Part shown: positions 62,755 to 64,000 of the stretch, piece by piece | How positions within the stretch are numbered: the stretch's first letter is position 1 | Layout of the letters: each line of letters starts with the position of its first letter | Assembly: GCA_031552195.1 (NCBI GenBank) | Contig: JAVBMT010000017.1 | Coordinates: forward strand, 1-64,000 | DNA length: 64,000 bases | Origin: JAVBMP01 sp031552195 | GTDB lineage: Bacteria > Desulfobacterota > Desulfovibrionia > Desulfovibrionales > Desulfovibrionaceae | Reading direction: 5' to 3' | Program-made: the position numbers and the translations under genes | The notes under the pieces: generated by a model | Seen by the model: only the letters and a program-made list of their open reading frames with translations | Databases searched by the model: none | What the model was told of the DNA's origin: nothing

Positions 62755-63648
62755 TTATCTATACCCTGCTATTTCCGCCTCGGATTCAGCAAGCTGTTTC
62801 TTATATTTTTCAAGCTCATTAATGTCGGATTGATCGAATTTGGAGATTGAATTAAACCCCATATGGCTTTGTTTATTAAATTGCACGGATTGCAAGGAGG
62901 CAACCAGAGAGTAATTCGGGCCATACGGAAGGCGGCGGCCGCCAACGCTATAAGTTATTGTTCCGGGCTGTGTGGCGCCTGGCTTAACGCCCTCCGGAAA
63001 TTTAACCGTAAGAGTGCCGTAGAGTATAGGGTTCTTGTTTGCATCAGGGCCGTTGATTTTTACATCAAGGTCATAGGCGTAGATGTCAACGGAACCATTA
63101 TTCGTTGCATCAACGGAAATTATAAATTCCTGTACAAAGCCCATGGGTTTATTCGTGCCGTGGGCTAACATTTCTGTAGATTCCATGCGAATGTTTGAAA
63201 CAGAGGCGGATTTCCGTGTTTGTTCAAATCGTTCCGCCTGCAGTTTTTTTTCCTCTAAATCTGCAACAGCTTTTTTTTGTTGCTCTATGCGTTTAGGCAA
63301 ATTGCTCATAGCCCAGGTTTTGCGTGCTTCAAAACCCGCAGCGATGATTTCTTGGGCGTTTTTCCCATCAAGCGGCATCAGGCGGCCTGATTGCCCCATT
63401 GTTTGCAGCGCGTGAAAAGCGTTATAAGCTATGCCGCTATTTTCATTTTTAAGCTTTTCCTGTCCATCGGTAATCACAAACAGAACGCCTTGAGCGATTT
63501 CAAGGCGTTTCTCTTCTGACGGCTGGGCATCAAAGATTTTTTTTAGCGACTCTTTATAGTCTGATTCCGACGCGGTTTTAAGAGAGGGGTCGGAACACGC
63601 CGTCAACAAAAACATCAAAATGATGGGAAGTAGCGGTTTAATACGCAT
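62755..63648 (-). CDS. Hypothetical lipoprotein, DUF6694-like
   Basis: A 297-residue lipoprotein with signal and lipobox (LLPIILMFLLTACSDPSLKT), a helical N-terminal half (SDYKESLKKIFDAQPSEEKR, then EQQKKAVADLEEKKLQ coiled coil) and a beta-rich C-terminal domain (FIISVDATNNGSVDIYAYDL). It resembles DUF6694 lipoproteins. The role is unknown. It lies in the accessory region after tRNA-Phe. Confidence 0.6.
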   Translation of the reverse strand: MRIKPLLPIILMFLLTACSDPSLKTASESDYKESLKKIFDAQPSEEKRLEIAQGVLFVITDGQEKLKNENSGIAYNAFHALQTMGQSGRLMPLDGKNAQEIIAAGFEARKTWAMSNLPKRIEQQKKAVADLEEKKLQAERFEQTRKSASVSNIRMESTEMLAHGTNKPMGFVQEFIISVDATNNGSVDIYAYDLDVKINGPDANKNPILYGTLTVKFPEGVKPGATQPGTITYSVGGRRLPYGPNYSLVASLQSVQFNKQSHMGFNSISKFDQSDINELEKYKKQLAESEAEIAGYR

Positions 63649-63800
63649 TGAATGTGCTCCTGAGTTTATTTAGGTTACCTGCAAGAAACGCCTTGGTTCT
63701 TAAAAAACGAACGGCGCGGCTGCCGATATGCAGCGCGCGGGCATGCGGGCGCGGAAAAAAGGCTGCAATGAGCGGTGGATCGTCATCTATCAGGGTTGGT

Positions 63801-63824
63801 CTGTAAATCACATTACAGATTTTT
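63801..63824 (+). terminator. Orphan terminator-like hairpin
   Basis: CTGTAA / TTACAG around ATCACA is followed by A and T6 on the plus strand. No plus-strand gene ends nearby. Confidence 0.3.
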
Positions 63825-63879
63825 TCAAGCGATCTGCCCGCTTGTTATACCCGCAGTGATGATTGCAAAAATTACAGGT

Positions 63880-64000
63880 TTACGCCTGTTGTGCTTTTTC
63901 TTGCGCCAAGAGCGCCTTATATTGGTTCATGAGACGAATATCGCGGACGGCTTTGAAAATCTGCACGGGCATTGCAATAATGCCTATGAGCATAGCCAAG
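63880..64000 (-). CDS. C-terminus of a membrane protein, partial
   Basis: The visible 39 residues read LAMLIGIIAMPVQIFKAVRD, then IRLMNQYKALLAQEKAQQA. They form the end of a transmembrane helix and a charged amphipathic tail. The start lies to the right of the window. The family cannot be named from this piece. Confidence 0.55.
   Translation of the reverse strand, partial: LAMLIGIIAMPVQIFKAVRDIRLMNQYKALLAQEKAQQA

Overview
The window looks like chromosome from a member of the Desulfovibrionaceae (Desulfobacterota). This is inferred from gene content rather than a marker gene: nickel-hydrogenase maturation genes (hypA, hypB), a periplasmic NikK/NikL plus NikM nickel-uptake set, an HtrA-HslU pair, a sigma-54 activator next to a large TPR protein and slyX, and a TctC-type solute receptor. 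The flagellar genes fliD and fliS, the Tol envelope system and HtrA indicate a motile Gram-negative cell. Most of the window is GC-rich; the first 1.6 kb and the 7.3-8.2 kb gene are visibly richer in A+T.

Positions 1 to about 9512 are the right end of an integrated mobilizable element whose other end lies outside the window. It sits at the 3' end of a tRNA-Leu(CAG) gene. From that edge leftward it carries a P4-type tyrosine integrase, an unknown gene, two AlpA/excisionase-type regulators overlapping a DUF927 helicase-like gene, an iteron-like cluster of GTAAT/ATTAC pentamers, a small unknown gene, an EexN-like lipoprotein, a secreted SNase-type nuclease divergent from an XRE regulator across a perfect palindrome, a MobV relaxase, and a SIR2-HerA antiphage pair. 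The herA gene of that pair is cut after about 33 codons by an IS630-family element.

From 9.6 to 33 kb is housekeeping sequence: a NYN-domain protein, uvrA, tRNA-Pro, purM, an LtaS-like sulfatase, an Smr protein, hypB, hypA, an Rrf2 regulator, fxsA, a large EndoQ(PHP)-UvrD fusion, a YbhG/YbhF-like exporter without permeases, a Trm112-like protein, a macro-domain protein, a Crp/Fnr regulator, tRNA-Leu(CAA), a putative glycosyltransferase, and ribF with a small exported protein.

From 33.6 to 62 kb come a DUF6868 membrane protein, tolQ-tolR-tolA-tolB (no pal), an RTX-like repeat protein, htrA, hslU, tRNA-Ser, a degenerate double-GGDEF/TPR protein, fliS, fliD, rluB, an HU gene coupled to an exported protein, slyX, a 1,201-residue TPR protein, a GAFTNA-variant sigma-54 activator, a TctC-like protein, and nikK-nikL-nikM. 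Two related non-coding elements (46170-46443 and 52054-52248) share terminal inverted repeats and a core and look like TA-targeting MITEs.

After tRNA-Phe (61495) there is a second accessory junction: a yefM antitoxin missing its N-terminus, a yoeB toxin with an altered C-terminal catalytic residue, a phage capsid-cement remnant, a non-coding stretch, a lipoprotein gene and the end of a membrane-protein gene.

Strongest leads are the IS-broken SIR2-HerA locus, the iteron cluster, the EndoQ-UvrD fusion, the GAFTNA activator, the MITE pair and the decayed YefM-YoeB module.
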